Shown: positions 32,701 through 45,179 of the stretch, piece by piece
How positions within the stretch are numbered: the stretch's first letter is position 1
Layout of the letters: every line of letters starts with the position of its first letter
Assembly (NCBI GenBank): GCA_020881915.1
Contig: JAJFPB010000007.1
Coordinates: 3,472,001 to 3,536,000 of the forward strand
Direction of reading: 5' to 3'
DNA length: 64,000 nt
From: Paramyrothecium sp. XJ0827
Taxonomy: Eukaryota; Ascomycota; Sordariomycetes; Hypocreales; Stachybotryaceae
Notes under the pieces: model-generated
Database searches by the model: none
Seen by the model: only the letters and a program-made list of their open reading frames with translations
What the model was told of the DNA's origin: nothing
Translations under genes and position numbers: made by a program

Positions 32701-35623
32701 ATGACCTATTCGATGGTGCGTATGATTGAACCCCCTTCGTATCAGAGAACTTACTATCCCAGGTCCTTGCTCGCCGTGCGCGGTGTGCCGTCAGGCCACC
32801 GAACCGGAGTCCGCAGAGATATCTTCATATGCGCTCTGCCTCGCCCTTCGTCGCCCCTTCCTCGTCAAGCACGACGCCTCAGTCTGTTGTCCGGCCGGCG
32901 ACCTCGAGCTCACTGAGGCTTCCTCAGTGGCGATCGATCTCACCTCTCGTCACCTCTCGCGGGCTGAGCACCGCATCCCAGACTCCTCAGACCGTAACCG
33001 AAAAGCTTGTACAACGATACGCGGCCGACCTCCCCGAGGGAAAACTCGTTCGAAGCGGCGATTATATCACCCTGAAACCACACGCAATTCTCACCCACGA
33101 CAATTCCTGGCCAGTAGCAACGAAGTTCATGTCAATTGGGGCTACGAAAATACACGATCCTAACCAGATCGTGACTGCGTTGGATCATGATGTTCAGGGA
33201 ACCTCGGAGGCGACGTTGAAGAAGTTCAGCCTGATCGCCGAGTTTGCAAAAAAGCATGGCTTAGTCCATTATAAAAAGTTCCGTGGTATAGGCCACCAAA
33301 TTATGCTGGAAGAAGTTAAGGACACTCTTGAACCTCTTCTAAGCGGCCGTTTATTAACACTTTTTGACAGGCCACGCCTGGCCAGGAACAGTTACCGTTG
33401 CCAGCGATTCGCATGCGAACTCCTATGGTGCTGTTGGCGCACTTGCATGTACCCTCAATTCTTGCTTCTTTGTTGCAAGCACTAACGTGATCTCCAGGGA
33501 ACTCCTGTTGTAAGAACGGACGCAGCTGCTATTTGGGCCACCGGAAAGACCTGGTGGGCCATTCCACCTGTTGCCAAGATTGTAAGCATACCCTGAGAGA
33601 GTTCCACATTGGTGCAGTTAGCTGACGCGTTCCCTAGACCTTTACTGGTATCCTCCCCGTTGGAGTAACAGGCAAAGATGTGATTTTGGCTCTCTGCGGC
33701 CTGATTAACAAAGATGAGGTTCTTAACCACGCTATAGAGTTTACTGGTTCTGAACAGACGTAAGTGACCCTTTCATTACCCCTAATCGTCATGTCGCCCC
33801 CGCTTTCCTGCGTCGTGATGCCCGTACATCGTGGATCTACCAAGTCCCAAAGTATTACTGACACAAATCTCTAGTTTGGCTAGCATTCCAGTGGACGACC
33901 GTATAGCGATAAGCAATATGACTACGGAGTGGGGAGCTTTGAGCGGTAAGGGACCCGACAGTAGCAACGGCAACATGCAGTTACTGACATTTTGCTCTCA
34001 GGAGTTTTCCCTGTTGATGATATGCTCATCTCCTGGTATCGTGCCAAAGCTACAACTGCGGCTATGTTCGATACTCCCACGAAGACCCGCATCAATCATG
34101 AACGCATCGATGAAATTGACGAGAACCGCATAGTCGCCGATCCTGGCGCCGTATACGCCAAGGAGTACTACATTAACTTGTCGACCTTATCCCCATTTGT
34201 AGCTGGTCCCAATACCCCCAAGATCGCTCAACCCCTCAAGAACCTCGAGCCTCAGAACATTGCTATCGACAAGGCTTACCTTGTCTCTTGCACCAACTCA
34301 CGTGCCTCAGATATCGCTGCTGCTGCACGAGTCTTCCGTCAGGCTGCAAAGGAGGGCAAACCGGCCAAGGTTGCAGATCGCGTGGAATTTTATGTTTCTG
34401 CTGCCTCCAGTGTTGAGCAGGAAGCTGCAGAGGAATCTGGAGACTGGCAGGTCCTCGTTGATGGTGGTGCCCGTGTGCTTCCATCAGGTTGTGGACCTTG
34501 TATCGGCCTGGTAAGAACCCAAGCCAATGAACGATGACTTGTCACTAACACCACTCATCTTGAAGGGCGCCGGACTACTTAAAGATGGTGACGTCGGCAT
34601 TTCGGCTTCCAACCGTAACTTCATCGGCAGAATGGGCTCGCGCGTAGACACCCAGGCCTACCTCGCCAGCCCTGAAGTCGTTGCCGCCAGTGCCCTTCAG
34701 GGCAAAATCGCCGGCCCTGGTTGGTACCAAAAGCCCGAAGGTGTCGAGAAAGTAATCATAGGCGAGGGCACCGGTGACTATGTCGCTGACAAGGCTCGAT
34801 CTACTGAGGATGCTTTAGATAAACTCATTGGTGAGATTGACAGCCTCATTGCCAACGCAGAGGGTGCCAGTGAGCAATCGTCTAGCGTTGCCGCGGAGAA
34901 TGAAAGCCTTACCGATATCCTCCCGGGCTTCCCCGAGAAGATTGAGGGCGAGCTCGTTTTCCTGGACTCAGACAACATCTCGACCGATGGCATTTACCCG
35001 GGTTCGTTATCCATTACCAATTTGTCAAGCACCATACTGACTAAGAACAGGTAAATATACTTATCAAGACGACGTAACTCCAGAGCACATGGCTCAGATC
35101 TGCATGGAGAACTACGATGCCGAGTTCCGTACAATCGCCAAGGCGGGCGATATCCTGGTCACTGGGTTTAACTTTGGGTGTGGTTCTTCTCGAGAGCAGG
35201 GTAAGTTTTGGACCCCTTTGACATATCTTCCGCGTCGGCCGCGTTCACGAAAACGGCATTTCACTAACGTTGCTACTTCCTCGACCAACAGCTGCCACCG
35301 CTATCCTAGCCAAGCAGATCCCCCTGGTCGTTGCCGGTAGCTTCGGCAACATCTTCAGCCGCAATAGCATCAACAATGCGCTCATGGGTCTCGAGGTGCC
35401 CCGACTGATCCAGCGTCTGCGCGAGACGTTCAAGGACAGCGGCGACAAGAAGCTGACCCGCCGCACCGGCTGGAAGCTCCTCTGGGACGTCCGCCGCTCC
35501 AAGGTTGTTATTACCGAGCAGGATGGCACGGTTTGGGAGCAAAAGGTCGGCGAGCTGCCTCCCAACGTGCAGGAGGTTATCGCCTGCGGTGGTCTGGAGA
35601 AGTGGGTGAAGTCTAAGATCTAG
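32701..35623 (+). CDS. LYS4: Homoaconitase, mitochondrial (lysine biosynthesis)
   Basis: It converts homocitrate/cis-homoaconitate to homoisocitrate in the aminoadipate pathway of the mitochondrial matrix, using a 4Fe-4S cluster. Exons: 32701-32715 (tentative), 32763-33314, 33371-33444, 33498-33581, 33638-33759, 33875-33945, 34002-34510, 34566-35001, 35051-35200, 35292-35623; about 781 residues. The Arg/Ser-rich N-terminus is a mitochondrial presequence; if the mini-exon is wrong, the start is the ATG at 32829. Landmarks are [42 protein letters not shown] and SGCGPCIG (three cluster cysteines) and the swivel-domain loop [12 protein letters not shown]. Two oddities: the junction 33314/33371 is out of phase by one base, and the intron at 33445 begins GC. 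All other junctions are in phase, so the gene looks otherwise intact. Confidence 0.92.
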
Positions 35624-38600
35624 ATGTGTTGAAAATGTAAATTATAGAATTTTCTGGACATCGAGGTTATACAACCATCAAAGCATCAAAACAATGAATT
35701 GATCTTAGTCTGTGATGGAGAACATGAGCAACGTCAACATATATACACCCAAACTCGGATTTGCCATTGCTTATTCTATGCTTTGGTAATTCTGAGACGT
35801 CTTGCAGTTGAGCGCGGGCTCTGGGAACCGCCAACATGGCAGCCAGGTCCTGTTCCTAGCATCTATCACGAACACTGCGGCCTGCAGTACGTATTATTCA
35901 ATGGTCTTCCTCAACTCGAGACGATTAAGACCACGGATGTGACGGATGTGACAGAGGTAAACCACGGCTCAGGCGGCGTCGTCGCTGGGCCACCTCCGGT
36001 TCGCTCGGAGGTCCCCTTTCCAATGACAGGCGAGCTACAATGTGACATTCCCGGAGACATGATAGTTTCTTCTAACGAGCTTGAGACCACACCTCCGAGC
36101 GCCCCTTCCTTGGCACTCACAGACACTTAATTTGAGTTCTATATCCACACGCAACGCAGCTGTGGCCAAGTCTCGCAGACGTGGTCATCGCACTTTACGT
36201 TCCACTAGGCCCTCACAGCACATGCAATCCACATTTGCCGACCACCCCCGGTGGTGCCACATACTGTGTGGTCGAGAACCAGAGGAGCCAACGCCACTAG
36301 TTTGCTCAACAAGTTCCCGCTGTCCCTTTCCATTCCCTAGTTTCGCCCCGGCTCTGCTCCACCCGGCCATCAGATTGCTCTCTCATTGGCAAAGCAAAAC
36401 CCGTATGCCAACCTGCACGACACTTTAGCCTACCCTGAAGCGCAGATCGCTCTTCGCCTGCTTGGCAAGGATGATCATCAGTGTTCGCGCCGCAGCCAGT
36501 CTCCGGGGAAAAGGGAGAAATGCAGCGACAGGAAACAAAGTCGGCCAGGGCCAATGCGCAGCATCGCCAGCGGAGACCCTGATCGTCCGCATGATCCATT
36601 TAGGCTTTAGAAACTCTGCTGCGACGTCCTGTTTCGCCTGCGGCCACCACCGTACCAGGGCAACCGACGTCACTGCTGTGCGTCGATGTCTGCGACGGTG
36701 CGTGATCCCGTGTTTTAAGCACCAATAACACGCCCACAAGCGACCGCTAGGAACACATGAACGGGCCAGAGGCCAGGACCGGACGGGCTTCCAGATCGGC
36801 TACTGTCGGTGGCGTGCATGGAACTCTGTACGTGGTTGTCCATGGCACGTGCAAGAATGTGACTGTAGGTGTGTTTGCGTGTTGCTTGTGTGTGTGGGCC
36901 TGCCACAGCCATCCAGTAGCGTTGGCTTAACGGTCGCCGTTCCAGGTGCCCGCGACGTCATTTCTATGCCCTTGTTCGGCTTCAAATGAAGAGATGCCCG
37001 AGGCGAAGGTTGTAGGAATCCCACCCTGTCTTAGGACGTGTCCAGCGGCATTCTTCTGGCGTCTGGAACTCAGGAAATCATGTGGTATTGACGACTCCGT
37101 TCGAACAAGGGTTTGTACTATCACTGCCGCAACTTTAAGCTGCTAGGACCATGCTGCTCAACGATGCACAAACTAAACCAACTGTCGAGCATTCTCAGGC
37201 GGTACTGCATTCGTTCGTTGGGGTAGCTGCCGTTGGTGGAGCATGGCGTGCGGTCTCTGGATTGGAGTTGTCCAGCAGTTGTAGAAGTAGGTGTGGAACC
37301 ATCTTGGCTTGTACTGGCCAACACCTGGTCGTATCTTCAGCTATAGCGACTGTGCAGGGCGCGCTTCATCTGACGCACGGAATTCAGATCGAACTGGCCG
37401 TCGGCGATGGCTATGAAGACGTCCCTGCTGCTGCAGCTGGGTGGCGACAATGACATCGATTGTGCGTTGCTAGAGGCATGATCATGCCACTGCTCCTTCA
37501 CGAAGCCGACCCGCCCAACGACAGATTCGTCCGAGCACCACATGTCGGGCTAGCAGGCATAGAAAGCTGTGCTACTCTGCAGGACATATGCACGTTGACT
37601 TAAACGTTCAATTTGTAGGGCCGTTGCGCAATGCATGGCCACCACCGTAGGAAACTGTCGGATACCGGAAAGGCTTTTCCAGCAGATGTCTCAGCTCCCA
37701 AGCTTATTTGTACACTCGGGTTGCCATCCACCACTATGTCTATTGGACAGCTTCGTGTTGACTCATGATCCTTTCCAGAGCCATTGCCTCGTCGAAATTT
37801 GAGCGAACATTCGCTTGTGTAGGGCTTGAAAAAATCGCATGTTGTTTCTCACGCGGAGCATCGCTGTGATCACGCCAATGATTGATCTGCTGTCTAGAAT
37901 AAGTTCCTACATGCAGCCATCAAAGATCGGGGTTGAATAGACTTGTGTATAAGACGAGCGGAAAGCAACAATAGCTCTGGCACAACGTCAATGTCGCAGT
38001 AGAAACACTGACGCAGACAGCAGTGGGCTCAACCACTATTGTTTGACACGTCGGTGAAGAAGAGCTAGAGCAGGTGGCCCGAGGGGTGTTCCCCAAGCAA
38101 AACATGTCTGCTGATCGTTGGCCCTTTTCTGAACGTTGCAGACCGAAGATGTGACCCCCGGACACAGAGAACTGCCGTGACGCCCTGCGCACTATGCGGC
38201 TATCCAGAATGATCCGGAAGACCATTTGCCCAACTGTGTGGCAACTCGGGCATGGCATGGCAAGCTAATCTCTCGCGCATCATGGCTTGATCTGGAACAC
38301 GGAGATTCACGAAAGAAACCGAAATCAATTTGAGTGTGACAGAGCTATGCGGACGGATCGGCGCTGTTTCCTTGTTGGTAAGATGAAGGACTCGACCCTT
38401 TCATTACCGCCATGATTTGGCCTCGTTCGACCGAAATCCGGGGAAAATGGATTGAGACCAGCAGGGATTCGCCGCACGGTGAAGTGTAGTGGTGTGGTTA
38501 ACGGTGTGCGTTAGTGTGCTGTGCAGGAGGTGTGGTGGGCTTCGGCCAGGGGTGTCCTTGAGCTTCCCCAGACCGGCTCATCTTAGCAGGTCGGGAATAC

Positions 38601-39684
38601 ATGGTAAGGTCTAATCCTAGACAACCCCCTACTGCCGCTATCGTTTAACCAGGCCTACGAAGAACCTGGGGAACCTTCAAATGGGGGCAGACACTGGGGG
38701 AGAAATCAGGCAAGCCTGAGTTCTGATACGAATTTGGCTGATTTTCGGAACGTGCGGCTCTCGAGATAGTGTTGCAATCCAGGGTTTTGTGCCGTGCGCA
38801 AGTTGTTGGTCGCTGAAATGCGGTTGCTTCTTGACTAGGAGCCAGCTGAAGGTAAGCCTTGGCTGCATTGAGACTCCATCGAAACTGTCCAAGGAGAACA
38901 AATACAAAACCTGCTGGTCAACTTCCTAAATGAGAACGAGTCTTGTCTACCATCAAAACCATGGTTTTCCTATCGCACAGGCAACGGGCGCTTCCCAGAG
39001 CTGCGAAAATGGTCCTAAGCTCTCGCCCGGCGGGCTTGGTGGAATGGTGATATAGCGGTGCCACGGAGGCCGTTCGTTTGCAGTGTTGAGTTACATGGTG
39101 GATGTGACCAATTAACCACGAGCTCCATTTAAGGCAGTTAATTTCATTCCCAGCTTGGTCGCATCGCAATCCGTGACCTCACCCCAAGGTTGATGCAGAT
39201 TGGCCTTTTCTGATGGGTCAAGTTCTTTTCCGTGTCATCAGCATCACGCCGTGCGTCTGCATTGGACAAATCGCAGGCGTCTTCACCCTGCAAGATTTCC
39301 CGAGGTGGCTGTAGCTTTGCAGAGCAGACATGGTTCAGGCTGCATGTGGACCCCTGAGGTCAAGGTGCACCTGACCATTCCTGTTTTCAGACCACTCGCC
39401 AAGTCGTCCACGTTTGCCTGGACTGCTGCTGTTCAGTGTCGGAAGCCACCAGGTCAACCTCCGGGCGTGGCGCCTGTGTTTGTTAGTGGGCGTCCAACCC
39501 CCTGATGTCTAGGATTGCCGGGATGCAAAAGGGCCAAGAGACTTGTTAAGCAGGGACTCGATCAAAAGTCCTCGGGATGTTTTAGTCTTTAGGCGGAACT
39601 ATACCTGTTTGGTGACGCGTGAAACGAATCTTAACCGAGGAAAATACATTTCTCCATAAACATCATGGGGAGTATAGCCCATAC

Positions 39685-39918
39685 ATGTCTGCTATGTGCC
39701 GTTTCGTTTGGCACCACCCGAAGGCTCATTGTGCCCACTGGGGACCGGGGATAACCAATGTCCCTTGTCAGCCATGCATGCATTGTTACGAAACGGCCCT
39801 TGATCTGCCTCTTGGTGAAGAGGTCGAATTGTGCGGGTGCAAGGTGTACGCTGGCTGGTCAACATCGGGCTCGGCTGATGCTGGAAGCACTATTCTTGCC
39901 AGTATGACTTGTGGATGA
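39685..39918 (+). CDS. Candidate small cysteine-rich protein
   Basis: Open frame of 77 residues from an ATG at 39685 (the frame is open further upstream). It has eight cysteines (5, 16, 28, 31, 34, 50, 52, 76), including a tight PCQPCMHC group, and several histidines near the start (HHPKAHCAHW). That spacing suggests zinc binding more than secretion, and there is no signal peptide. No neighbour, splice sites or family support it, so it may be a chance frame or a fragment of a larger lost gene. Confidence 0.25.
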   Translation: MSAMCRFVWHHPKAHCAHWGPGITNVPCQPCMHCYETALDLPLGEEVELCGCKVYAGWSTSGSADAGSTILASMTCG

Positions 39919-42879
39919 AAATGGCAGGTTGTCTTCAAGAGCACCCTGAGCCCATTGGCTCGAACATCTGGTGAAAATGCCAGTGAGACATCAAGCCGCA
40001 CCGTTGGAGATCCGCCTAGTGATGAGAATCGTGCACAAGCCGCTTATTATGGACCCATTCCCGGGGCTGTGCAAGGCTCGAAAATGAAAGGGCAAGACCA
40101 CTTTGATGCATGACATATTCGTACTTGGGAGTCGGTCCTGTCGTTGCAGCCACTTCATCTCGCTTTGAAGTATTTCAAGCCCGCTTCCCATAAGACGTCT
40201 AGAGACACAATCCCTGAGACTTTTCCTGGAGTGTGGTCGAGATTACAGACCTTGTCCCCGTGCAGGGAGTACATGGTTTGAAGCTTCAGTCAATCATAAT
40301 CCGAAATGGATGCATAAGCTAGCTGGCTTCGGTACTCCATTTTGACCAATCGAGGACTCCTGCGTGCGAATGGGCGGCTCCAACTCCGGGACAAGGTCAG
40401 TTCAGTACAGGAGCTACCTGGCATGGGATGGTTAGATCGCATGGCATTGCGACAGAATGACACAAACTGATCCGAGCAGTTCAGTACCCTGGTACCATTG
40501 CGGCCTCGTTTACCTAGATATCTTCGGAGTGGGCTGCAAGCTGATTGAGCTGCAAAGCACTAGCAGGTAACTTGAAACGATGCTGAAATAAGAGGCCCAA
40601 GGAGAAGCAAGCTTCTGGCGGCGCATATAAGCTCCTTCATTCGGACGGTTGGGATATCAATGGCACAATTGCTCCGAGGCGCCAGTTCCGTTGTTGTAAT
40701 GAATTTCGGCCCTTCGATAGCGGCAATAGTCTTCAGGGGTCAAACAAAGCGATGCTGATCCTGGACGCTCCAGCGTCGCTGATGGCGGGCGTGGCGAACA
40801 GGTCCTGTGACCATGACACCACCCAAGCCTGGAATAATCGCTCGCGATATGCGCGAGCAGGGGTCTGCGTTATGCCGCAGGCACCCCGAAGCATGGGGGA
40901 TTTTGCAGTCGGATTTGTGGTTCAGGGCGATAACAATTAAGTTATTTCCCGGGGCCCGATAACGCGCGTAACACAATGAAAAATGATCTGGCGGTGAGAG
41001 ATCGAGACACCGGAGGATCAGCGTGAGTCAAACTAGTCTGGAGCAGCGAATCCGTCCCCGAAACCTACCAAAGCATTCCGTGGTCTGTAAGCGTTAGTGA
41101 CTAGCCCCAGCGCTACTGTCAAAAGGGTCGTCGTGCCATTCCTCAGGAGCAGGGTCGTGTGGCTTGGGTTCATGCGATTCGCCATGGCACAAATTGCAAC
41201 CCGAGGGCTCGATCCATTGACTTGCAGGTGGGTCGCCTACCGGGCTCTGGCGTAGTCCTTGTTGGTCGAAGCTACTTTTGTCGAGTCTATCCTTGCCATA
41301 CATCTTGCTGATGCAACCATGTGGGTAGCAGCCTATCGACCCATGAGGCTCTCAGCAAACCATAGCGTGGTATCGGATTGGAGTCCCGCCATTACCCACC
41401 ACGAAGGCGTCCTGCAAGTGATGGATGGATGGAACTGATGGGGAAAAGGGAAACAATGCATGCAATATTGGGTTGATGTTGCCCCTTGTGCAGACAGTGA
41501 CAGCAACTTTATGGCACACGATATGATGGGTGATATGGTATCCCTTAAGCCAAAGCTTGAGTAGCCGAAGCAAGATGACAGCAAAAGTAGCCAACGTGGA
41601 TGGGTGGTAGAACAGGACTCAAAGCCAAACTGCTCGTCTGCATATGTGCTTCAATACGACCACGGGGGAAGCTTGAGGCATACACGACCATGGCTTGCAG
41701 AGATCTCATGCTAGATAATTCGATAATTGACGCATTCAAGGCTTGCCATGCTGCGGCCAAGCTCAATCGATGTGCCTTGACGAGAGTAGGGTACGATGTT
41801 AGGCGATATGGCTGAGGCTTGAGGAAAGACTAAAACCCGTTTGAACAGCACCTGCGGAATTGCAACTCCTCTTGAAGAACTTCGTCAGATATTTCACTCG
41901 CATTGGAATAACATGGACTTGAAAAATGGCAAAAACCAAAGGTCGTATCTGGGGATGATCAGAGGGTGGCCCGGTGGCTAGTGCAGTGCCTGCCAACGCG
42001 CCATGAGGCCGATCTCTAGCCATTTCCTATAAGCCGTGAGCTAAGACGAACGCCACACAATGGTATCGATTACGGGGCAAGGGCCCGTTCCTTTGCATGA
42101 GCATGGCTCGCAAGGAGCTTGGAGTGTCGGGTGTTGCAACCGCAGCGGCGCAGGTACTGTAGCTTTCCGGAGGTTGTCCTATGTGCTTGTGCAGATTGCC
42201 GCTGTGGCCAGAGTGGTATCGGGGTAGGGCCAAGGGCCGCGACGAAGAGTCGAAGCTCCGGTTGCTCAACTCGAATTGGCTTGCTGGCGGACGGAAGATG
42301 GATGGGTGTGTGGCTTGAAGCAAATGCTGCAGCAGGCAGGCAGCTCGGAGCAAGCAGTGCAAGCAAAGCAAAGCAACAGGCCAGAGGCCAATGGCCGAGG
42401 AGCATGTTTGGGGAAAATGCACTGTGCGCAAGAGACGACAAGTCCGTAGCGGTACATGGCAGGGCGGGTACCTCGATGTACCCGGGCTGGCCCATGGCCG
42501 CACAGGCACCTGCAGGACGCTAATGTGAGAGAGCAGAGACCCGTCGAGGGCCTTTTGATCAATCAGAGCCAACATGGGCGCGAGGTACCCCTGCTTCCAA
42601 AGCCGGAGCTTGAGAGTCGATCAACTCGCCAAGCTGACGTATGGGCTCCTGAGTCTGCGGCCTTTTGCTTCGAGAGAGTTAATAGACGAGTTGGCAAATG
42701 GCAAGACGGCCGGGTCCCCAGCCTGATGCGACGAGGAAGAGGAAACGGAGGTTGGCAGGCAGGGCTGGCGCGGGTCATGTCATATATAACAATTACTAGA
42801 TCCGCGACATGACCTGTCAATCTCCGCGTCAGGGTCCTCTGACCGAGACGAGCGTTACGGACAGGCGCAACACACATAG

Positions 42880-42881
<2 letters not shown>

Positions 42882-42929
<48 letters not shown>
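42882..42929. repeat. (AC)24 microsatellite
   Basis: Forty-eight bases of uninterrupted AC dinucleotide repeat in non-coding sequence. It produces artificial CVCVCV or THTHTH open frames on the two strands. Likely length-polymorphic. Confidence 0.98.
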
Positions 42930-42932
<3 letters not shown>

Positions 42933-43416
42933 GAGAAAGCAATCTTGTGGGCGCTGGGCTGGGCTGGGCTCGGCTGGACTGGCCTTGCCTGACCGACGCC
43001 GCCGCTGCTTCTATCGTGTCCTTCCTGCGTGTTTTCTGTCGAGCGGGAAAAATGGAGTTGTTGGCGCCGCGACCCGTTCTCTTACATGTACTGTAGCAAG
43101 CGTCTCTTCACGACGACGCAATAGCGCCAGCTACCCGCTCACGCCTAGAATCTGCACCGGCATGGGTGCAAGCTGCGGTTTGCCTGAATCCATCGCGAGC
43201 GTTGGGATGTGCATGACTGGGAGCAGGGATGCTGAGGCATTCGAGAGCCTTGGAAGAGGCGATCGATAAACGTAGAGCCGACCGGGGCTCGTGCCGATTA
43301 TAGCACCACCCAAGAAACGATGCGACCTGGGTCCTTCCATGCTAGAGCAATTAGAGCGTCACAGAGGCACATTAGGAGGGTTGGCCCCGGCCCGGTGAGG
43401 ATAGTCGACCAAGGGC

Positions 43417-43449
43417 GACATTGACAGTGACTGTGACAGTGACAATGTC
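43417..43449. repeat. Short imperfect inverted repeat
   Basis: GACATTG at the left is matched by CAATGTC at the right, with GTGACA-type direct repeats between them. It is non-coding and no function is assigned. Confidence 0.6.
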
Positions 43450-45179
43450 CGCTACCTCTTCCAGTGAGGTGAGGTACCTAACACGAGAGATGTGTGTTCA
43501 ATTAGAGTAGGCAATTCCGGTCGCTTTGCATACGGCAGCTCTGCCAATGTAACACTGATTTCAACAGCGCGGTTCCAGAACCCGCCGCATGCAAGTTGCA
43601 AGCTCGCACAGCGTGTCGATTGGATCTTTAACCCTTTGGAGTGACGGCGGAACGTCATTTACTGGTGGCAAAGCCGGCACTGGCCGTCGGAATGGCCAAC
43701 TCCCTCTCGTCTCGCCAAAGCGCGACCGCAGACCGGGCAATGGCCCGAACATCGGCTTTGGCTGCAATATCGCCGTGCCAGCGGCCACCGGCACGCATCC
43801 AAGGAGTCCCGTAGCTTCCACGGAGTCAACTTTGAGGAAAGCATACGGCACGCCCAACATGCCCGATCTTTCGCCTTACGAGTCGCCGCGCCGGAAGCGG
43901 CCGAGTTCCCTGTTTCACTGCGTCCGGTACGCTGCCCATGATTTGATATTAAAGTTAAGGGGACAAGCCACGGCTGTCTAGAGCCGGGTTAGATTGCCCC
44001 GGCGCCACGGGGCATAGCTCGAAATGAAGAATAGTCATGCCTCCCAGTCGAGAGCCGGCGAACGGGCATGCCAATTCCTGTAAATGAAATGGCTACCCGA
44101 CCTTAGTCCAATGGAGTCTGGGCACCTAGCGTGAGACCTAGCAGACATCACCTGGACGTCTCGTCACTCCGAGCGCGTGTACGGAAACATTGCCTTTCGC
44201 CTTACTTCCGACGTACCGCGATCGACCAGCTCCCCATTCTCGCTCTTGCGCTTTCTCCCACTACCTCTCTCTGTATGTGTGTTAGTGCGCGCGCGCATGT
44301 GTGTGTCTGCCGTGCGTGCTGCTTCGATCCGAAGTTGCATGCCATGGGATGATGGCCTTTTCTCGGTCAATGGGAGCTCCGCCAACCCTTCCGCGCCCCC
44401 TGTCCAGCTGCCGAGGATCCTATTTGTTACCCTGACCGGGCCAGATGCCTCTCAGGTTTCATTCATGCGTTTACAAAAGTAATGGTGGTTACCGTCCCTT
44501 CGCGGTATGGCATGGTTGTGCTGTGATGGTTGCAATGGGTGGTATTAGTGGCGGGTATTGCTGCTGCTGCCGCTGTTGCGTCCCATTGCTGAGCTGCGCT
44601 AGTCTGGGCCTGGTCGGTAATTTACCCTGGGTGTACCTCAGCGGTATGGATGTAGGTACCCAATGTACCAGCGCCCAGCCCAACATTGCGTCGGCTTGCC
44701 GTCGAGCGCACGGTGGTGCGCACTGTCCGCCCGGCTGCCTTCTCGCCGTCCTCATCGCTGCGCCGAAACCTTCCCTCCCTCTTCTTTTGTTCTGACTCCC
44801 GCAACCAGCAATCGCTACCACTTTCCTGTAGTGCTGTCGACATTCTTTTTTTCCCTGCGACCCTGACGAGAGACGAAAAGAAAAGAAACCCAAGGGACAC
44901 GATTCTGTTTCCTTGAATGAGCATGCAATGATAACTTTTTGACGACCCAACACACAATCCCGCTTCCTCTCGTCCTTCCTGTCGCCGCTGTAGGGGCTCT
45001 TCCTCCCACCACAAGCTCCCCGCCATCCGTGTCGCTCGCGCCTCGCCCACGTCCCTCTGCCCCGCGATACGCAATCACTCAACCTCTCCCATCGCGACCG
45101 ACGCATCGACGCACGCCGCCTTCGCGCCCTACAAATTGACGATATTTCTCTTACTAGATCTCGGCACCTTATTTCCACA

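Larger units (their letters stand above)
35624..45179. other. Gene desert of 9.5 kb
   Basis: Apart from the cysteine-rich frame at 39685 and the repeats listed separately, I see no recognisable coding sequence, tRNA, rRNA or transposase fragment. The base composition is not strongly AT-rich, so it does not look like a heavily RIP-mutated transposon graveyard. The frame at 35699-36130 directly after homoaconitase lacks family features and the track's start there is an ATG in poor context. From about 44.9 kb on, C/T-rich sequence is probably the leader of the zinc-finger gene. Confidence 0.5.

Noticed and set aside
35699..36130. 143-codon plus frame just after homoaconitase
   Set aside because: No family features or splice support; probably a chance frame in the 3' flank.
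42563..42925. Minus frame beginning with Cys-Val repeats
   Set aside because: Produced by the AC dinucleotide repeat.
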